Part shown: piece after piece, positions 1 through 8,330 of the stretch
Position numbering within the stretch: position 1 is the stretch's first letter
Layout of the letters: each line of letters starts with the position of its first letter
NCBI GenBank assembly: GCA_026002855.1
Contig: BPGD01000001.1
Span: 930,001 to 994,000 of the forward strand
Length of the DNA stretch: 64,000 nt
Direction: 5' to 3'
Source of the DNA: Bryobacteraceae bacterium
GTDB taxonomy: Bacteria; Acidobacteriota; Terriglobia; Bryobacterales; Bryobacteraceae
The notes under the pieces: generated by a model
What the model was told of the DNA's origin: nothing
The model's database searches: none
Seen by the model: the letters and a program-made list of their open reading frames with translations, nothing else
Program-made: the position numbers and the translations under genes

Positions 1-75
1 GGTTCGGTCGGAGCGAGCGGACAGCCGGATCCAAAGCTTTTCTTCGACGGAGCCACACTGTACCTGCCCGGGTAA
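1..75 (+). CDS. C-terminal end of an unidentified protein (partial)
   Basis: The first 24 codons of the window stay open on the plus strand and end in TAA at 73-75. The predicted tail ends in PKLFFDGATLYLPG. The codons are GC-rich at the third position like the real genes nearby. The family cannot be told from so short a tail, and the start lies outside the window. An alternative is that this is non-coding sequence with a chance stop. Confidence 0.35.
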   Translation, partial: GSVGASGQPDPKLFFDGATLYLPG

Positions 76-111
76 GGCCTGACAAAGCGTTGGCCGGGCG
101 CGGGGCCCAGC

Positions 112-1356
112 TCACGCGCTCATCAGGTCGCGCAGGCTGAGAATGACCAGCGCCACGGTGAGGCCGATCAGGATCACCACGCTTGTCCAGCCGACGAAGT
201 TGTAGAAGCGCGTGTTCTTCCACTTCTTCATCAGCCGGTCCTTGTTGACCAGCAGGATCATGTAGATCAGCACCAGCGGCAGCAGCGCGCCGTTGATCAC
301 CTGGCTGAGCAGGATCATCTTCACCAGCGGAAAGCCGGGGATCAGGATGACGCCTCCGCCAACCACGATGAGCAGCGTGAACAGCCAGTAGAAGACGGGC
401 GCCTCGCGGAAGCCCTTGTTGACGCCCGACTCAAACCCGAGCCCCTCGCACACCGAATACGCCGTGGACAGCGGCAGGATGCAGGCGGCGAATAACGAGG
501 CATTGAACAGCCCGATGGCGAACAGCAGGAACGCATACTGGCCAAAGGGCTTCAGGCCGAGCGCGGCGTCGGTGGCGTCCTGGATGTCGCGCGGAGCCAC
601 GTCGTGAATGGCGCCGGCGCAGGCGACGATGATGAAGAACGCGATCACCGTCATCGCCACGCAGCCGACAATCACTTCCAGCCGGCTCTCCTTGTATTCG
701 CGTGCGGTGATGCCCTTCTCGACCACGGCCGCCTGGAGATAGAACTGCATCCACGGCGCCACCGACGTGCCAACCATTCCGACGAGCATCGTCAGGTAGC
801 CCGGCTCGAGCATCAGCACAGGACGCACGCTGTAAATGGCTGCCTGCGTCCAGTCCGGCTTCACCAGGAAGCCGGAGATCACATAACAGATGTAGACGGA
901 GGAAGCGGCCAGAAAGACCTTCTCCACCCGTTCATACGTCCCCTTGACGACCAGCAGCCACACGCCGACGGCCGCCGCCGGCACGGTGATGTAGCGCGTG
1001 ATGCCGAACAGTTCGAGCGAACTGGCCACGCCGGCAAAGTTGGCCATCACGTTGGTCAGGTTGGTAAGCACGAGCAGCAGCATCACGACGAACGTGGTGC
1101 GCAGCCCGAACTCCTCGCGAATCAGGTCCGAGAGCCCCTTGCCGGTCACCGCGCCCATGCGTGCGCACATCTCCTGCGTGACCACCAGCAGCAGCGTGAT
1201 CGGCGCCAGCGTCCACAGCGGCAGGTAGCCGTATTTGGCGCCGGCCTGTGAATAGGTGAAGATGCCGCCGGCGTCATTGTCCACCATGGCGGTGATGAAG
1301 CCGGGGCCGATGACGGCGAAGAACACGGCGATGTGCCGCCGCAGGCGCTTCAGCAT
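112..1356 (-). CDS. SLC11/NRAMP-family divalent metal transporter, NRMT-like (likely Mg2+/Mn2+)
   Basis: A 414-aa inner-membrane protein with about 11 hydrophobic segments and the NRAMP start GPGF near residue 18. The first-helix metal motif DPGN of Mn/Fe transporters reads DAGG here (residues 28-31): the Asp is kept and the Asn is Gly. In helix 6 the usual MPH reads APW (200-202), so the soft-metal-binding Met is Ala. From memory, these two changes mark the NRMT branch of SLC11, described as Mg2+ transporters that also accept Mn2+; that specificity is inferred. The ATG directly follows the TAA of the upstream MgtE-like gene with no spacer, so the two are almost certainly co-translated. Confidence 0.85.
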   Translation of the reverse strand: MLKRLRRHIAVFFAVIGPGFITAMVDNDAGGIFTYSQAGAKYGYLPLWTLAPITLLLVVTQEMCARMGAVTGKGLSDLIREEFGLRTTFVVMLLLVLTNLTNVMANFAGVASSLELFGITRYITVPAAAVGVWLLVVKGTYERVEKVFLAASSVYICYVISGFLVKPDWTQAAIYSVRPVLMLEPGYLTMLVGMVGTSVAPWMQFYLQAAVVEKGITAREYKESRLEVIVGCVAMTVIAFFIIVACAGAIHDVAPRDIQDATDAALGLKPFGQYAFLLFAIGLFNASLFAACILPLSTAYSVCEGLGFESGVNKGFREAPVFYWLFTLLIVVGGGVILIPGFPLVKMILLSQVINGALLPLVLIYMILLVNKDRLMKKWKNTRFYNFVGWTSVVILIGLTVALVILSLRDLMSA

Positions 1357-2610
1357 TTACCGGCCCCTCAGCACGGAAATGATGTCATCGGCGGTGATCA
1401 CGCCGGCCAGCCGCTCCTCCTCGTCGACGACGGGCAGCGTGAGCAGGTTGTATTTGTCGAACAGTTCGAGCACGCGGGAAGCCGGGGCGCCGGTGTTCGT
1501 CCGGATCACCTCATCATCCTCGCGAACCAGCTCGGTGACCTTCGCCGAAGGCTTTGCCAGGAACAGACGCCCGACGGGCAGAGCGGCGCGGAGGCGGTCG
1601 TCGGAATCGATGATGAACACCGTATTGATCGAATCCACCAGGTCCTGGCGCTGGCGAAGCGCTTCGACGGCGTCGGCGACGGTGGCGTCCTCGTGCACGG
1701 CGATGAATTCGGTGTTCATCAGGCCTCCCGCGGTGTTCTCGTCATATTCGAGCAGCTCTTCGACTTCCGCCTTCGGCGCGCTCTCCATCTCTTCGAGGAT
1801 CTCTTCGCTGGTCTCCTCTTCCAGTTCGCCCAGCACATCGGCGGCCTCGTCCGGCGCCATCTCTTCCAGAATGTCGGCAGCCTTGCCCGCATCGAGCGAC
1901 TCGATGATCTGGGCCTGTGTCTCCGGATCCATCTCCGAGAGCGCCTCGGCGGCCACCTCGGTGTCGATGGCTTCGATGATGGCTTCGCGGTCCTCGGGGC
2001 TGAGCTCCTCGACGATGTCGGCCAGGTCGGCCGGGTGCATCTGTTCGAGCGGCTCCATCGAGATGTTGAGCCGCAGGCGGCGTTGCGGATCGGGCTCGAC
2101 GATGTTGCACAGCTCCCAGCGGATCGAGTTGGGCGGCACGCGCCGCTGAAGCTTCCGGATCCAGCGCCTCGGCACCCAGCCCTGGAGCAGCCGCCGCAGC
2201 ACCGCCCGCATGCCGATGTCCACTTCGAGCACGTGGAGCACGTCGTGGCCCGCTTCCTGGCGGATCTCAAACGTAATGTCAGTGACGCGGACCACCTTGC
2301 GCCCGCGCGCGTCGATGATCTGCTGGTCGAGCACATCGCGCACCAGCCGCAGCGCGTATTCGTCGGCATGGTAGGGAACCAGCAGTTCGTCGGAGAGATA
2401 GATCCCGTCCAGCGTGATGCGCGCCACCTGGTCGTGGCGCACGTACAGCCAGACATAGCCGCCGCCACCGGCCACCAGATAGCGGTCCACGCGGACCGGA
2501 TGCAGGCGGGGAACCAGGACGGCGTCCCGGACGCGGCCCAGGGGTCGGCGTCTCAGGTCATAGACCTTCAGCCCAAGCAGCTCGGTGAGATACAGGATTT
2601 CCTCGGCCAT
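1357..2610 (-). CDS. Cytosolic PRC-barrel / MgtE N-domain / CBS-pair protein
   Basis: A 417-aa soluble protein. Residues 5-50 and about 70-125 look like PRC-barrel units; 185-290 is the acidic helical-repeat MgtE intracellular N domain (MHPADLADIVEEL and related repeats); 291-417 is a CBS pair opening with TAGGLMNTEF, very close to the MgtE signature. The membrane domain of MgtE is absent. In MgtE these cytosolic domains bind Mg2+ and close the pore, so here they probably sense Mg2+ for the abutting NRAMP-like transporter (inference). The start MAEEILYL at 2610 is preferred over an upstream in-frame start at 2697, because the PRC domain begins there. It diverges from the radical SAM gene across 127 bp. 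Confidence 0.8.
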   Translation of the reverse strand: MAEEILYLTELLGLKVYDLRRRPLGRVRDAVLVPRLHPVRVDRYLVAGGGGYVWLYVRHDQVARITLDGIYLSDELLVPYHADEYALRLVRDVLDQQIIDARGRKVVRVTDITFEIRQEAGHDVLHVLEVDIGMRAVLRRLLQGWVPRRWIRKLQRRVPPNSIRWELCNIVEPDPQRRLRLNISMEPLEQMHPADLADIVEELSPEDREAIIEAIDTEVAAEALSEMDPETQAQIIESLDAGKAADILEEMAPDEAADVLGELEEETSEEILEEMESAPKAEVEELLEYDENTAGGLMNTEFIAVHEDATVADAVEALRQRQDLVDSINTVFIIDSDDRLRAALPVGRLFLAKPSAKVTELVREDDEVIRTNTGAPASRVLELFDKYNLLTLPVVDEEERLAGVITADDIISVLRGR

Positions 2611-2737
2611 CGTCCATGGCTGCCTCAGGGCGTCATTCACAGGATGTCTCAGCAGGGCCGGGACTGGCAAGCTTTGCCTCCTCCCCCCTCTGGACACCGG
2701 GTCTGAAATTCCTCAATGTAGAAGCAGGAGGCTGGCC

Positions 2738-3709
2738 ATGGATCCAACCCGCCGCGAGTTCGCCGCGAGCATGGGCGCGGCGCTGGCCGCCCCGGCGCCG
2801 GCTTTCGAGCCTGCTTACCTGCGCCTGGCGCGCACCGGCGAGCTGGACGCGCGCGTCCAGGCGTTGCGCGAGATCTACCGCGCGTGCCGGCTCTGTCCGC
2901 GCCAGTGCGGCGTGAACCGGCTGAAAGGCGAGCTCGGCGTCTGCGCCCTGCCGGCGCGCGCCAAGGTCTATTCGGCGCACGCGCATTTCGGGGAGGAGCC
3001 GCCGCTGGTGGGCAGCCGCGGCTCCGGCACCGTGTTCTTTTCGCGCTGCAACCTGCTGTGCGTCTTCTGCCAGAACTGGGAGATCAATCACCGCGGCGAC
3101 GGCTCGTTCTGCTCTGATGAGGAGCTGGGGCGGATTTTTCTTTCAGTGCAGAACATGGGCTGCCACAACCTGAACCTGGTCACGCCCACGCATCTGCTGC
3201 CAAACATTGTCGCCGCGCTGCGGCACGCCGTGAGCCGCGGGTTCCGCCTGCCCATCGTGTACAACTGCGGCGGCTATGAGTCGCTCGAAGCCGTGCGGCT
3301 GCTGGATGGCATCGTCGACATTTACCTGCCGGACTTCAAGTACACGGACGGGCAGGTAGCGGCGCGGCTCAGCTCGGGCGCAGCCGACTATCCAGAACGC
3401 GCCGCCGAGGCCATCGCCGAGATGCACCGTCAGGTGGGCGTCCTGCAACTGGACGAACGCGGCATCGCACGGCGCGGTCTGCTCATCCGCCACCTGGTGC
3501 TGCCGGAGAATCTGGCGGGCACGGACCGCTTTGTGAGATGGGTGGCGGAGAAGCTCTCGCCGGATACGTGGGTCAACATCATGGCGCAGTACCGGCCCGA
3601 GTACAAGGCGCGCCACTACCCGCCGCTGGACCGCCGCATCACCTGGGCCGAACACCGGCGCGCGCTGGCCTGGGCGCGCGAGGCCGGCCTGAAGAACGTG
3701 CTTTCGTGA
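2738..3709 (+). CDS. PflA/PflX-like radical SAM iron-sulfur protein
   Basis: A 323-aa protein with the radical SAM motif CxxxCxxC (Cys104, 108, 111, in CNLLCVFCQNW) and an N-terminal Cys cluster (Cys50, 53, 57, 69), the layout of the COG1313-type relatives of pyruvate formate-lyase activase. It should bind one [4Fe-4S] cluster and S-adenosylmethionine; the substrate is unknown and no glycyl radical enzyme lies nearby. The ATG follows a strong Shine-Dalgarno AGGAGG (2727-2732). The N terminus TRREFAASMGAALAAP resembles a twin-arginine signal, which is odd for this enzyme. It converges on efp with no gap between the two stop codons. Confidence 0.8.
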   Translation: MDPTRREFAASMGAALAAPAPAFEPAYLRLARTGELDARVQALREIYRACRLCPRQCGVNRLKGELGVCALPARAKVYSAHAHFGEEPPLVGSRGSGTVFFSRCNLLCVFCQNWEINHRGDGSFCSDEELGRIFLSVQNMGCHNLNLVTPTHLLPNIVAALRHAVSRGFRLPIVYNCGGYESLEAVRLLDGIVDIYLPDFKYTDGQVAARLSSGAADYPERAAEAIAEMHRQVGVLQLDERGIARRGLLIRHLVLPENLAGTDRFVRWVAEKLSPDTWVNIMAQYRPEYKARHYPPLDRRITWAEHRRALAWAREAGLKNVLS

Positions 3710-4279
3710 TCACTTCGCCGCGCGGGCGCGGTCCATGTATTTCATCGTGTTCAGGTCGAGCCGGATACGGTCGCCCGTCTTGATGAACTGCGGCACCATG
3801 ATTTCGACGCCGTTTTCGAGCCGCGCCGGCTTCCACGTGCTGTCGTTCTGCGCATGGACGGGCGGAGCGGTGTCGGTGACGGTCACTTCCACAAAGTCGG
3901 GCATCTCGACGCCCACAGCCCTGTCGCCGAGGAACTCCACCGCCACGCGCATCTCCGGCAGCAGGAAGCGCGCCGCCTCGCCAATGACTTTTTCCGGCAC
4001 TTCGGCCTGCTCGCAGGTGTCGGGATCCATGAAGGTGCACACGCCGGAGTCGCTGTAGAGGAAGTCCATCGCCTTTTTCTCGATGGGCAGATCCTCCACC
4101 TTGAGGTCGCCGCGCAGGCTCGTCTCCCAGATGGTGCCGGTGTCGAGGTTCTTCAGCCGCACGTGCGCCACGCCGCCCATCTTGCCCTGGCCGGGGTGAT
4201 AGTCGGCGATCAGGACCTTGTAGATCTGGCCCTCATAGCGGATCGCCATTCCATTGCGCAGTTGGGAAGCCGGGATCAT
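3710..4279 (-). CDS. efp: Translation elongation factor P
   Basis: A 189-aa protein of normal EF-P length with a KOW-like N domain, an OB domain and a C-terminal OB domain ending KTGDRIRLDLNTMKYMDRA. It enters stalled ribosomes and helps polyproline synthesis. The tip loop of domain I reads HPGQGKMGG (28-36): it appears two residues longer than the PGKG loop of E. coli or Bacillus EF-P and carries Lys33 near the place of the modified residue. Loop length matches that of the EfpL/YeiP paralogue, while the remainder reads as EF-P. The start MIPASQLRNGM at 4279 is chosen over an upstream ATG at 4315 because a GGGAGG site precedes it. Confidence 0.9.
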   Translation of the reverse strand: MIPASQLRNGMAIRYEGQIYKVLIADYHPGQGKMGGVAHVRLKNLDTGTIWETSLRGDLKVEDLPIEKKAMDFLYSDSGVCTFMDPDTCEQAEVPEKVIGEAARFLLPEMRVAVEFLGDRAVGVEMPDFVEVTVTDTAPPVHAQNDSTWKPARLENGVEIMVPQFIKTGDRIRLDLNTMKYMDRARAAK

Positions 4280-4316
4280 CGTGTCGCAGTTCCTCCCTGC
4301 CTGGAGATTTACCACA

Positions 4317-4347
4317 TTGCCATGCCGGGAACCATCGTCATTAAGAT
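4317..4347 (+). promoter_or_regulatory. Candidate sigma70 promoter of the aminotransferase gene
   Basis: TTGCCA (4317-4322) and TAAGAT (4342-4347) lie 19 bp apart. The expected transcription start, seven bases past the -10 box, is the A of the ATG at 4354, and no Shine-Dalgarno sequence is present, so the mRNA would be leaderless. Confidence 0.4.
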
Positions 4348-4353
4348 GGAAAC

Positions 4354-5724
4354 ATGCCTGCCGCCACCCATCTGGCTCCTCATCCCGTACCGCGCGTGGA
4401 GACGCGCTTCCGCCGGATCGTCACGGACTTTCCGGTACCGGAGTCGATTCCCATTCTCGAAGCGCTCCAGCGCTACGAGATCCGCGCCATGCAGGGGCAG
4501 CCTCCGGTGGTCTGGGACCGCGCCGAGGGCTTCCAGGTCTACGACCGCTGGGGCAACATGTGGCTGGACTGGTCCTCCGGCGTACTGATCACGAATGCCG
4601 GGCACGGGCGCCGGGAGATCATCGAGGCGATCACCCGGCAGGCGCAGCACGGACTGCTCACGAATTACTGCTTTCCATCGGAGATCCGCGCGCGCCTGGC
4701 CGAGCGGCTGGTTTCCCTGCTGCCGCCGCCGCTCAACAAGGTCTTCATCCTGACCACCGGCAGCGAGACCGTGGAGTTCGCCATCAAGATCGCGCGGATG
4801 CACGGGCTCAAGACCGGCGGCCGCAGCAAGAACGTCATCGTGTCCTTCGAAAAGGCCTTCCACGGCCGCACGCTCGGCGCACAACAGGCCGGCGGCATTC
4901 CCGCGCTGAAGGAATGGATCGGCAACCTGGATCCGGGCTTCGTGCAGGTGCCGTTCCCGGACGGTTACTGGACGCCGGACACGAGCTTCGAGCTGTTCGA
5001 GAGGTCGCTGGCCGAACAGGGCGTCGCGCCTGGCCAGGTCTGTGCGGTGATGCTGGAGACCTACCAGGGAGGCACGGCCGCTTTCGCACCGGCGGACTAC
5101 ATCCGGACGCTGCGCCAGTGGTGCACCGGACATCAGGCGCTGCTCATCTTCGATGAGGTCCAGGCGGGCTTCGGCCGCACGGGCCGGCTTTGGGGCTTCG
5201 AACACTACGGCGTCGTGCCGGACCTCACCACCTGGGGCAAAGGGATTTCGAGTTCGCTCCCCATCGCTGCCGTTGCCGGGCGGGCAGACCTGATGGACAT
5301 GCCGGACCCGGGCTCGGCGTCTTCCACGCACACGGGCAACCCGGTCTGCTGCGCCGCGGCGCTGGCCAACATCGACATCATCCTCAGCGAGGACCTGGCC
5401 GGCAACGCCGCGCGCCTGGAGCCGGTGCTGCAAGAGGGGCTGCGGGCCATTCAGCGCGAGTTCCCGCAGGCGGGCTTCGTCGCCGGCAAGGGCCTGGTGG
5501 CCGGGCTGGCCTGCGTGGATCCCCAGCACCGCACGCCGGACGGCAGACTGGCCCACGACATCGTCTGGCGATGCGCGGAAAAGGGACTGTTGATGTTCAA
5601 CCCGGTGGGACCACAGGGCTGTACCATCAAAATCTGCCCCCCGCTGGTCATCACCGAAGAGGCGATTCGCGAAGGCTGCCAGGTGCTGCGCGAGGCCTTC
5701 GCGGAAGTGCTGGCGGGGAGATAA
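4354..5724 (+). CDS. Class-III PLP-dependent aminotransferase (4-aminobutyrate aminotransferase-like)
   Basis: A 456-aa cytosolic fold-type-I aminotransferase. The PLP-binding Lys is in TTWGKGISS (Lys296), the cofactor Asp is in LIFDEVQAGFGRTG (Asp267), and the phosphate-cup motif is TTGSETVEFAIK (134-145). It moves an omega-amino group from a substrate such as GABA, ornithine or a similar diamine or amino acid to a keto acid; substrate choice cannot be read from the sequence. The next gene, an NAD(P)-dependent oxidoreductase, starts six bases after its stop, so the pair is likely an operon and may act on related carbonyl compounds. It lacks a Shine-Dalgarno site. Confidence 0.85.
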   Translation: MPAATHLAPHPVPRVETRFRRIVTDFPVPESIPILEALQRYEIRAMQGQPPVVWDRAEGFQVYDRWGNMWLDWSSGVLITNAGHGRREIIEAITRQAQHGLLTNYCFPSEIRARLAERLVSLLPPPLNKVFILTTGSETVEFAIKIARMHGLKTGGRSKNVIVSFEKAFHGRTLGAQQAGGIPALKEWIGNLDPGFVQVPFPDGYWTPDTSFELFERSLAEQGVAPGQVCAVMLETYQGGTAAFAPADYIRTLRQWCTGHQALLIFDEVQAGFGRTGRLWGFEHYGVVPDLTTWGKGISSSLPIAAVAGRADLMDMPDPGSASSTHTGNPVCCAAALANIDIILSEDLAGNAARLEPVLQEGLRAIQREFPQAGFVAGKGLVAGLACVDPQHRTPDGRLAHDIVWRCAEKGLLMFNPVGPQGCTIKICPPLVITEEAIREGCQVLREAFAEVLAGR

Positions 5725-5730
5725 CAGGCG

Positions 5731-6906
5731 ATGGCGATGCGAGTGGCCATGATCGGCGGCGGCATGATCGCCCACGACCAGCTTCTTCCGTCGCTGTACC
5801 ACCTGCAGCGGCTGGGACGCATCGGCGCCATCGACGTCTGCGCGCGGCGGCGCGAAACGCTCGAGTCGCTGGCCGAAGCGCCCCTGCTGCGGCGCGCCTT
5901 TCCCGGACAGACCTTCCAGCCGCGGCTTGAGCCGTACGAGGAGGTCATCGCCTCGTTGCCCCGGCATTCGCTGGTGGTGATCGCGCTGCCTGACCAGCTC
6001 CACTACGATGCGGTTCTGTGCGCGCTGCGCCATGACCAGCACGTGCTCGCGGTGAAGCCGCTGGTGCTGAAGCTCGATCACGCGCGCCACATCGAGGAAG
6101 AAGCGCGCGGGCGCGGCCTGCTGGTGGGCGTCGAGTATCACAAGCGATTCGACGACCGCTCGCTGCTGGCGCGGCGCCGCTACCGGGAGGGGCTCTTCGG
6201 CGAGTTCCGCCTCGGCACGGCGTGTCTGCTCGAGAAGTGGTACTACCGCCACTCAAACTTCCAGAACTGGTTCAGCTGCGACGCCACCGATGCCTTCACC
6301 TACATCGGCTGCCACTACGTGGACCTGGTGGCCTTCATAACCGGGCTCGAGCCAGTGGAGGTGTCGCTGTACGGCCTCCGGGACCGTTTCCCGAACGGCG
6401 TCGAGGGCTGGCTGTGGACGGACGCGCGCGTCATCTGGTCCAACGGCGCCTGCCTGAACGTGCAGAACGCGATCGGCTTCCCGGACGCCGCGCCCGGCAC
6501 CAATACGCAGGGCTTGACCCTGTATTGCTCGACCTCCGAGCGCGGAGCCTGGATCCGCCACGACGATCAGTATCGCGGCATTCAGTACTGTTACACGCGC
6601 AACCCCGGAGGGCCGGGCGCGACCATGTATGCGGAGCCCTCGACGGACTATTTCCAGTACGTGGACTTGGGCGGGCCCGGCCTCGTCCCGGTCGGATACG
6701 GCTACCGGTCGGTGGCGCACATCGTGGAGCGCGCCCTGGAACTTCAGGGACTGGGCCTCGAAGAGCGCCGGGCGAAACTGGCTGAATGGGACCGGGCCGG
6801 CATCATGGCCACGCCCGCCAATTCCGCTTATAACGAGGCCGTGATCGAGGCCGCCCGGCAGTCGCTGGCCGAAGGCGGGCGGCCGATGGCCGTCCGCTCT
6901 GCCTGA
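5731..6906 (+). CDS. Gfo/Idh/MocA-family NAD(P)-dependent oxidoreductase
   Basis: A 391-aa protein with an N-terminal Rossmann fold (VAMIGGGMIAHDQ, residues 5-17) and the family motif near the nicotinamide, here AVKPLVLKLDHA in place of the common EKP. The downstream alpha/beta domain begins around VEYHKRFDDR. Members oxidise or reduce sugars, inositols or related cyclitols. It follows the aminotransferase with a six-base gap and a GGGGAG site inside that gene. Starts at 5731 and 5737 are both possible. The gene pairing could serve amino-sugar metabolism, but that is inference. Confidence 0.8.
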   Translation: MAMRVAMIGGGMIAHDQLLPSLYHLQRLGRIGAIDVCARRRETLESLAEAPLLRRAFPGQTFQPRLEPYEEVIASLPRHSLVVIALPDQLHYDAVLCALRHDQHVLAVKPLVLKLDHARHIEEEARGRGLLVGVEYHKRFDDRSLLARRRYREGLFGEFRLGTACLLEKWYYRHSNFQNWFSCDATDAFTYIGCHYVDLVAFITGLEPVEVSLYGLRDRFPNGVEGWLWTDARVIWSNGACLNVQNAIGFPDAAPGTNTQGLTLYCSTSERGAWIRHDDQYRGIQYCYTRNPGGPGATMYAEPSTDYFQYVDLGGPGLVPVGYGYRSVAHIVERALELQGLGLEERRAKLAEWDRAGIMATPANSAYNEAVIEAARQSLAEGGRPMAVRSA

Positions 6907-6963
6907 TTCTGGCAACCGCAGGCGGGCGCCGGACATCGAACAGAAGTACCCAGCCCGTCCATC

Positions 6964-7920
6964 ATGCGATACCCGCTCTGTCTTTCCGCTCTCTTCGTCT
7001 GCGCTGCGTCGGCACAGCCGCTCCCAATGGCCGGAGTGATCGTGGATCAGGTGAGTCGCACCATCCGGCCGGTGATGGCAGACGGGGAAAGCGCCAGCGC
7101 GGGCCGCGCGCGGGTGCGCGAGTTTGACGCCGCCTGGCCGGCGCCCGACGGCCGCACGGTGCTGGTGGCACGCGCCGGCAGTCTGCACCTGGTGCGGAGG
7201 CTGGACGGAGCGATCCCCGTCTGGCGCGAGTTCAGGGAGGACGGACCCGCTGTGGGCCGCGCCGCCTGGAGCGAAGACTCCACCGTACTGGCCCTTTATC
7301 TGCCGGACGAGAAGAAGGTGGAAGTCTGGAACCACTGCCCCGCCGACCCCCGGCACGCTTTCGCGGCGGACCTCTCCACGGTCGGCGAACGCGTGGTGTC
7401 CCTCACCGTGTCGCCGGATGCGAAGGTGGCGTTTCTGGCCACGCAGGGGCAGGAGTCCGGGACGCTTTGGATTCTGGAAAAAGACCGCCAGCCGCGCATG
7501 CTGATGCCGCTCGGCAAGGCGGGCGAGATCCGCTACGCCGGCGGCGCCCTCTACATCGCCGACCGGGCCCGCAACGAAGTGCTGCGCTACAGCGGCTGGC
7601 AGGCAATGCCGCAGGTGGAAACGCTGGTCGCCGCCGGCCATGGACTGGCTGATCCGGTGGGCTTCGCGCTGCTCGCCGAGCAGAAAAAGCTGCTGGTGGC
7701 AAGCGCGGGAACGAGCCAGCTTCTGGTGCTGGACCTGCGGTCCAACCGGATGGAAGAGCCGGTGGAGCTTGCCGATCCCCCGGCGCGGCTTGAAAGACTC
7801 GGCCCGGCTCCCCTGTTCGAACTCGACGACGCCCGGCGCCGCGCGCCGGCGCGGCTCTTTGACGCCGCCTCGCAGCGGCTGCTGGCGCTCGCCGGCGCGG
7901 CGCCCGGGGCCGGCGAGTAA
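6964..7920 (+). CDS. Secreted beta-propeller-like protein of unknown function
   Basis: A 318-aa protein with a clear signal peptide (MRYPLCLSALFVCAASAQ) and several short repeats of the kind that build a WD/YVTN-like propeller, such as DAAWPAPDGRTVLVA, AAWSEDSTVLALY, LTVSPDAKVAFLAT and LLAEQKKLLVASAGTSQLLVLDL. It should be exported. No catalytic motif was seen. Many Solibacter-type genomes carry such proteins next to unrelated genes, and the neighbours give no clue. No convincing ribosome-binding site precedes the ATG at 6964. Confidence 0.6.
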   Translation: MRYPLCLSALFVCAASAQPLPMAGVIVDQVSRTIRPVMADGESASAGRARVREFDAAWPAPDGRTVLVARAGSLHLVRRLDGAIPVWREFREDGPAVGRAAWSEDSTVLALYLPDEKKVEVWNHCPADPRHAFAADLSTVGERVVSLTVSPDAKVAFLATQGQESGTLWILEKDRQPRMLMPLGKAGEIRYAGGALYIADRARNEVLRYSGWQAMPQVETLVAAGHGLADPVGFALLAEQKKLLVASAGTSQLLVLDLRSNRMEEPVELADPPARLERLGPAPLFELDDARRRAPARLFDAASQRLLALAGAAPGAGE

Positions 7921-7928
7921 CAAACATT

Positions 7929-7958
7929 TTGACAAGCTTCTGTTTCGGGCGCGACAAT
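7929..7958 (+). promoter_or_regulatory. Strong sigma70-like promoter giving a leaderless mRNA
   Basis: A perfect -35 box TTGACA (7929-7934) is followed after 18 bp by GACAAT (7953-7958, four of six consensus bases). Seven bases past the -10 box is exactly the A of the ATG at 7965, and there is no room for a Shine-Dalgarno sequence. Confidence 0.6.
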
Positions 7959-7964
7959 CGGGGC

Positions 7965-8276
7965 ATGGCCCTCTTCCGCATCCACAAGATGAAGGAACAC
8001 GTGCGGCAGAACTTCCGCTGGGCGCCCCATTCCAGCGGACTGGCGCTGATCAGGCCGCGCGACTTCGAGCCCGGCGGCGAGGTGGAAGCGTCCGGCTTCT
8101 ACGACGCCTGGATGCGCCTGCGGGGCACGGCCAGCGCGCTCGACATCGGCGACGTGCTCGAGTCGCCCGCCGGCGAGCTGCGCATCTGCAAGTACGTCGG
8201 CTTTGAAGAGGCCCGCTGGCGCGAGCCTGAGCCGGAGCAGCCACCGCTGGCCGCCGCTCCGGCTGGCGCCGGCTAG
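7965..8276 (+). CDS. Conserved-looking 103-aa hypothetical protein
   Basis: A 103-aa soluble protein starting MALFRIHKMKEHVRQNFRW. The centre is compact, with motifs HSSGLALIRPRDFEPGGEVEASGFYDAW and LDIGDVLESPAGELRICKYVGFEEARW, followed by a Pro/Glu/Ala tail. I do not recognise the family. The start at 7965 is chosen because a good promoter (TTGACA, GACAAT) would place the transcript start on that ATG; an upstream TTG at 7929 overlaps the -35 box and is unlikely. The sequence gives no evidence of membrane or secretion signals. It lies alone between a propeller protein and a GH16 enzyme. Confidence 0.6.
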   Translation: MALFRIHKMKEHVRQNFRWAPHSSGLALIRPRDFEPGGEVEASGFYDAWMRLRGTASALDIGDVLESPAGELRICKYVGFEEARWREPEPEQPPLAAAPAGAG

Positions 8277-8330
8277 CCGCGGATTTTCTCACACCGCCTC
8301 ACGCTATGATCGGGAGAAGGAGGCCCGATC

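Noticed and set aside
4309-6252. Long minus-strand frame (647 codons) opposite the aminotransferase and oxidoreductase
   Set aside because: Its translation is Arg/Ala/His-rich without domain signals, and both plus-strand genes have full family motifs; it is the mirror of GC-rich codons.
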